Part shown: piece by piece, positions 59,177 to 64,000 of the stretch
Layout of the letters: each line of letters begins with the position of its first letter
Numbering within the stretch: the first letter of the stretch is position 1
Source: Fragilaria crotonensis
Taxonomy: Eukaryota; Bacillariophyta; Fragilariophyceae; Fragilariales; Fragilariaceae
DNA length: 64,000 nt
NCBI GenBank assembly: GCA_022925895.1
Contig: JAKSYS010000037.1
Span: 118,082 to 182,081 of the forward strand
Reading direction: 5' to 3'
The notes under the pieces: generated by a model
Database searches by the model: none
What the model was told of the DNA's origin: nothing
Seen by the model: only the letters and a program-made list of their open reading frames with translations
Position numbers and translations under genes: made by a program

Positions 59177-60580
59177 TCACTTGGATATAGTGGCGAGATT
59201 GAATGATGTCAACACCATTGAATGAGTTGAGGACCCCTTCATCGCGTAGATCAATCTTGTCCTCCGCACAGATAACTGCGACCATTTCCGAATTGATTCA
59301 ACGTTGCGGCATCCGATGGCTAGATCATCCACTTGTCGAGAGATAAGCATCTTCCATCCATCGTACGTTCCGTGGTACAAGCTGCGTTCGTGCGTGGTCG
59401 ATTTGAAGCCATGCCGATGCAGGACCTTGTTTATGAAACGCTCCCATAAGGCACCGGATTCTGGATGACCTTGCAACGCGTGTGGACTGGGAGCACATGA
59501 TCACGAGGCACGTTAAAACCGTTGCGAAGGAGGAACCAGTCGGCGTACGGTTGGTCGATGTATACGAACGTAGGCTGGTCGGGAGGTGGCGAGTTGGCGT
59601 AGGCGTTTGTCGCGTCGACCTTGATGCAAATGTATCCCTCGTTCGCACACAGGGCAATGAACATCCGCATGCAGGGTTGCTCGATGCATGAAGAGTATGT
59701 GTTTGCAAGTTTCAAGGCGGGCGGCGCGAGGGGATCCATCACAACAATTGCGTGCCTTTCGAGTTCCATCGGCCTTGATGGAGTAATTCCAATGCTGGCG
59801 GAGAATAATGGCGCCGGCAGGTGGGTAGACGGCGGGTCCGTACATCTCCTGTTTGGCCATGGAGTCGAGTTGCTTTGCTTCAGCCAGTTGCCAATCTTTC
59901 CAGTTTGATAAACGCTGTAGCTTGCGACGCGTAAAACTACCAAGAGCCTGTTCTTCTTCCGTCCCAAAAGCAGTAGTATTCAGGCTGCGCATCATGAGCA
60001 GGAGCTGGTCGTGTGGGAGAGGCTCATGCATCGTGATTGCGATACGGGGCTCCGGTGCTGTTGCGTTTGGGACAGGGAGAGACGAAGGCGCCGAGGGGGC
60101 GGGGCCACGAAGGAGATCGATGAGACGTAGCTGATCAACGGACAAGTGAAGCGGGCTGTCGTTCGGGCGAGCGCTGACCGGGATATAGCGGTCAGGCGCG
60201 AAAACGATCGTGAACGAAGCGGCGTCTGACGCAGCGACACCGGTCAAAGCGAGGATGATCGACTCGCACGAGAAAACGGAGATGCCATCGATGGATACGA
60301 TGTAGGCGCCGATGTATTTGCGACGCACATTTCGGATGCGAGCGGCCGAGGAGCTGGGGCGACGCCAGAGGTAGCCCCGCTTGCGTATGTGACACGCGGA
60401 GATTTCAAAACCGAGGGTTGGGTGGTCGCATTTGATTGCTTGCGTGATGGAGTCGAGGCGGTGGAACGGGTCGTCGGACACCTCAAGGTTGAGGGGAGAG
60501 CGAAGGACGTTCAGCGACGACGCCGTCAGGGGACAGGAGACGGAGGGCTTGCACGTTGGGCGGAGCGTCGGCGAGATCAT
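59177..60580 (-). pseudogene. Copia element 3 PDZ-like module and reverse transcriptase
   Basis: The first part (about 60425-60185) holds the PDZ-like module: HPTLGFEISACHIRKRGYL, SSSAARIRN, GAYIVSIDGISVFSCESI and SFTIVFAPDRYIP. The RT follows: WKDWQLAEAKQLDSM, GAIILRQHWNYSIKADGTRK (about 59800). After a frameshift near 59720 come VDATNAYANSPPPDQPTFV (motif A Asp), QGHPESGALWERF and RQVDD (motif C, about 59327). Further frameshifts occur near 59465 and 59290. Confidence 0.8.
60185..60425 (-). other. PDZ-like module within copia element 3 Pol
   Basis: About 80 residues in the same place as in element 2, between integrase and RT. They share the L/M-G-F opening, the S-A-A-R-I turn, the I-x-x-I-D/Q-G-x-x-V segment and a final F-T-I-V-F-A strand. 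Sequence identity between the two is low, yet spacing is similar. Confidence 0.55.
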
Positions 60581-61929
60581 TCATACCTTCGTCGAAACGA
60601 GCGTGTGTTGCAGTTTTGACGAGGGAACTGGCCAGATCAAAATAGTACAAGATTTTGAGTGAGCGAGAATAGCCGAGGAACACGCCAAGTCGCGAGTTGG
60701 GAACAACACGTCCGTAGCGTGTCGTAGTGGACGCACGTGGACGCGGCAACCGAAGGTTCGTAGCTTGACAAATCCGGGAGTTCGCCACCACATAATTCAT
60801 GAGGACTGGACAAACGGGCGCCGTGGGGATAAAATTGTATAAGCGCACGAAATGATAGAACGCATACGGCCAGAAAGCGGGACGGAGATTGGCGCCAGTC
60901 AACATGGCGCGCAAAGCATCACCGATAGTTTGGTGAGGGCGTTCGCCAGGGCCATTTTGGTGAGACGAGTCAGGGCCAGTGAGTTGGGTCTGATAACCAA
61001 AATTGGCGAATGTATCAAGGATTTCCCGACAACGTCCAAGTTCCCTCCACCATCCATTCGAACATATTTACCGGCGCAGGTGGGCGCGTTGTTTGCGAGC
61101 CATTGGTTCAACCAATCCACCGGCGGGGCTTTGGTCGCAAAGGCGCGCCAATCAACCGACCACTGAAATGATCGGTGATCAAAACGTAGCAAGTTTCGCC
61201 GTTGTGGCCAACCAAATTATCAAAACGCTTGGAATCGGAGCTCTTCTGGACCATGAAAGCGAAGTCGATGCCAAGGCCTTGAAGGCATGCGGTGGCGGTC
61301 ATGGTGTTGGCATGGCCGCGCGGTGTCTTGCGGAGCTTGGAAGCCATACAAACCGCGCACTCGTCGATGGTGTCAGGGAGGCTAAGCGCCGGCATGCCAC
61401 GAGTATGCTTGTGGAGTTCGGAGAGCCGGCGAAAGTTCAAATGACCGAGACGTTGGTGCCACAGCATACGGAGGGCGGAGCGTCCAAGGGCATGCACAGT
61501 GAAAAACTCGTCGATAGCGGATCCAGAGCCGTCCTGAAACTCCGGAGAGGTGGGACGAATTTGGGGCACCGAGACCGGATGGGTGGCAAACGACGATGGA
61601 CAGTGTGCGGAGGGAGGCGCAACAGCGATGGTCAGAGGGTCAACCACAAAACGCTGGGGTCCGCATGGCAATGGGGCGATGTGAGCATCTGTCGACGGGA
61701 CGAAGAGGGAATCGGTGAAGGTGAGACCGCCTCGGAGACGAGTAGGTTGTAGACTGATACAGATATCTTCGGTGGTCTGCGTGGATGCGTTGCCAGGGAA
61801 GCGGATCAGACCGATGCGATCTTCGGAACTGTTCATGCTGTAGCCATCGCTTGCAAGTTGCTTTGCAATCGCGCAGTGGCTGATGATGACACCGGGGATA
61901 GACGCGGTGTGATATGTCGGACGAAACAC
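60483..61929 (-). pseudogene. Copia element 3 integrase region
   Basis: It reads LWHQRLGHLNFRRLSELH and CAVCMASKLRKTPRG (HHCC zinc motif, about 61455-61330), then GIDFAFMVQKSSDSKR and YVLITDHFSGRLIGAPL (core Asp, about 61180). After frameshifts it continues YVRMDGGGNLD (second core Asp, about 61070) and MLTGANLRPAFWPYAFYHF with LGVFLGYSRSLKILYYFD to about 60650. At least two frameshifts. Confidence 0.8.
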
Positions 61930-62173
61930 AGCACTGCGTGAAACTGGATGCGTTCAACGAAGTCACGACAGCAAACGACGGAACACGGAAGGCAGGAAGA
62001 CACAGGAACCCAACGCCATCGGGGTGATGCGAGTGGCTACCGGCATCAAAGAGGCGAACCTTGGTGTTCGACTTTGCAAGGGCACGATAAGAAGAGGAGG
62101 GAAGCGTCGCTCGTTGTACACGCCATAGAACCGTTGTCGGCATGTGCATAGATCGCGCGCGAGTTGGTGTCAT
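61640..62173 (-). pseudogene. Copia element 3 protease region
   Basis: The frame starting at about 62170 begins with the Asp-containing ADNGSMAC segment in one phase and continues in another as LLFLSYRALA-like, DAGSHSHHPDGVGFLCLPA. This is the pattern of diatom copia protease regions where DTG is replaced by a D-x-G-S form. The call rests on position and pattern. Confidence 0.5.
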
Positions 62174-64000
62174 ACGTTTCGGATAACCGACGGAATAGGA
62201 AACTCGGAGTCAACCGCTGGAATTTCCGATGAAACCTCAAGTAGAGTGCCTTCGTCACAAATGGATTCGAAGAATGGGACGGTTGTGTCGATGTTAGCAC
62301 AAGACTGAAGGTCAATGGGTTCGAAACAAAGATCAAAGTCGTCCGATGATTCCGGGAAGGATCCACGCAAAGCATTCAATTGATAACCGTCGGGTGAGAC
62401 GTCGTCGTCTTCAGTGGCAGGAGTGGCGTCGTTACTATGGGATCGAGGTTGTACCTCGGTGACATCCGAATCTTCGGAGGTTGGTTTCGAAAGGATGCTG
62501 CGAACCGTGCGAACCCCGGGGGATGGACGCCCATCGGCATTTCGAATGTTGATGCGGCTGCGGAAGTGGGAGTGCGCAGCGGCGACTTGACTCTTTAGCT
62601 GTGGATGACGTTGCGCGAGACTCTCCGCGACGATGTAGTCCACAAACGATTGCAATCGGTCAAGGTGTGACCGGTTTGGTGGCATCCAAGGCACGTGGCC
62701 GAATTAGCCTGGTTATGCGACATCGCCCGAACCAGAAGATCTACTTCGTGTTCACCCAAGCAGTCTGTCGTTCCGAAAGAGCATCGGGGACAGAGGGCAG
62801 TTTCGATGCGTCGCACGACTTGGTTCGACGGAGAGTACCGATCCCTTGTGCTGGTGGGCGGTGGAGCTGTGACGTCACGTCCGATCTCAATGGAGTATTG
62901 GACGAAAGTCGTGGCAAGTTGTGACATCGTGAGGTGGAATGGGAGTGTATCCGAGGTGCGACCCGTGCGGCGGTCGCGTTCCACTAGGCGACGGAACTCA
63001 GATCGCCACTCAGTGGCGAGATTACGAACACTGAGATCGAGAGCTTCATACTCAGAGTAGTTGCGACCAGCGATTCTCTCACGAGCCATGAAATCCTGAA
63101 GGCGGCGCAAATAGGAGCTGAAGAGTTCTGCACGACGCTGCCGAGGGATCTCGTTGACTGTATGCAGGGCTGCCTGGAGACGTGGATGGTGGAGTCGGAG
63201 CAAAGAATAGATCGCATCATACCCTGCGTTGGCTGCGCAACCTTGACTGCACTGTGTTCTCTGCTACCGGCGGGAATACGGTCTCTTGCGAAAGGACGCC
63301 GTAAAGCAAAGACGACATGAACGTATCTTGAGCTCGGACGGATGCAGGGAGCATCAACCACCAGCTGCCGTGGATATTGTCCTGTTCCACGGATTCGTAT
63401 GGCGGGCACCACAGCCCCCACTGTAAACAGGTTGCACAGAACAACTTGTACCAGTGGATGAAAGAGTCCTGGCGTGCCGAGTCAAACTTTGGGACAATCG
63501 TCTTTCTAAAGTCTTTGTATCTGACTTCGGAAGACATGAACTGTCGCATGTAGTCTTCGAAAGATTCCGCACCCGAAGTGATCGGCGCATGCGAGTTCAT
63601 GGTACGCCCCGATGCCTGCGTGTACTGGGTGCGTGGAGTGCCATGTTCGTTGTCTTGGAAGACAAGGCGACCTCGAGGTCCGCGGGGTTCAGTAGACGCC
63701 AGATAGGAGGCACGGTTGTTTTCGTCGGCTTGAGTCTGTGTGTTCGGGCACATCGACAGTAAACCTCGGAAGCTAGCACCGCCTTGTATACCAGCAGTCG
63801 GCGAGTTGCGTTCGACGAGAGGGGTCGCTGGAGGCGCCTCGACGTTGTCTAGCAAAGGTGGCCCAGTGAAAAGGAGAGCGGCATTGATCTCGTCTCGTTC
63901 CGCCGATGAAGCTGAGCTCCCTTGTGGGGCCACGGATGATCGGGGTGTCCCCGATAAACCAGTCTGGGATTCTCGCCGATCGCTTCGTTCGTCCTCTTCG
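62170..64000 (-). pseudogene. Copia element 3 Gag, partial at window edge
   Basis: Open from the window end (no start codon seen) to a stop at 63217: SAERDEINAALLFTG, FEDYMRQFMSSEVRYKDFR, FIHWYKLFCATCLQWGLW. It is then frameshifted to NEIPRQRRAELFSSYLRRLQ and the CCHC knuckle CLGCHQTGHTLTDC (about 62710-62665). Another frame change leads to an acidic tail ending near 62170 (DDDVSPDGYQLNALRG). Confidence 0.8.

Larger units (their letters stand above)
58265..64000 (-). mobile_element. Ty1/copia retrotransposon 3, decayed, continues past the window
   Basis: Minus-strand gag to RNase H in copia order, with Gag open to the last base of the window, so its 5' end lies outside. Reading through requires roughly ten frame changes, making this the most decayed of the three copia copies. 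Its domain plan (CCHC Gag, protease, integrase, PDZ-like module, RT, RNase H) matches element 2, while its sequence is clearly a different family. The 3' LTR was not identified. Confidence 0.85.

Noticed and set aside
1-64000. tRNA or rRNA genes
   Set aside because: No cloverleaf with matching A and B boxes or rRNA-like stretch was recognised by eye; a covariance-model scan would be needed to exclude them.

Overview
This window looks like nuclear DNA of a raphid pennate diatom or a close stramenopile relative. The reasons are short GT-AG introns (about 60-130 bp), Ty1/copia elements of the kind common in diatoms, single-pass membrane proteins with extracellular plant-type LRRs, a secreted fasciclin protein, a Ser/Gly-rich membrane protein and many unrelated transposon relics. 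The organism is inferred from gene content; no marker gene settles it.

Left arm (1-20.2 kb) is mostly host genes: a dead piggyBac-like transposase (1322-2420), a secreted FAS1 protein (2875-3414, -), a three-exon Ser/Gly-rich type I membrane protein (4036-5505, -), an NADPH-dependent FMN reductase (6751-7425, -), a diverged satellite array (7.8-9.4 kb), a foldback element, a frameshifted hypothetical gene (9846-10395, -), a glutathione S-transferase (12311-13009, +), an unrecognised organelle-targeted-looking protein (13722-14486, +), a secreted PT-rich LRR protein (14611-16422, -), an SDHAF4-like succinate dehydrogenase assembly factor (17251-17741, +) and a five-exon HMG-box protein (18081-19348, -). 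All splice junctions given were checked for reading phase by hand.

Middle and right (20.3-64 kb) are dominated by mobile DNA. A nearly intact 6.5 kb tyrosine-recombinase retrotransposon (20288-26759) has the diagnostic split direct repeats A1-ORFs-B1-A2-B2. Its gag-like and RT-RNaseH-recombinase frames are one continuous frame broken by a single UGA. Three LRR membrane-protein paralogues (28412-30280, 39036-40754, 47765-49519) lie in repeated blocks that also share upstream and downstream sequence. They are separated by a Ty1/copia element with intact boundaries and a TCTGT target duplication (32711-38761) and by a Mutator-like element with about 457-bp terminal inverted repeats (42561-47198). 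That element carries an intact ULP1-type protease beside a transposase that has lost its catalytic core. Two further decayed copia families fill 51.5-64 kb on the minus strand, the last running off the window. Both carry a PDZ-like module between integrase and reverse transcriptase.

The strongest leads are the PDZ-like module in two copia families, the Mutator-ULP1 element and the UGA-interrupted split-repeat retroelement. Novelty of each has not been tested against any database.
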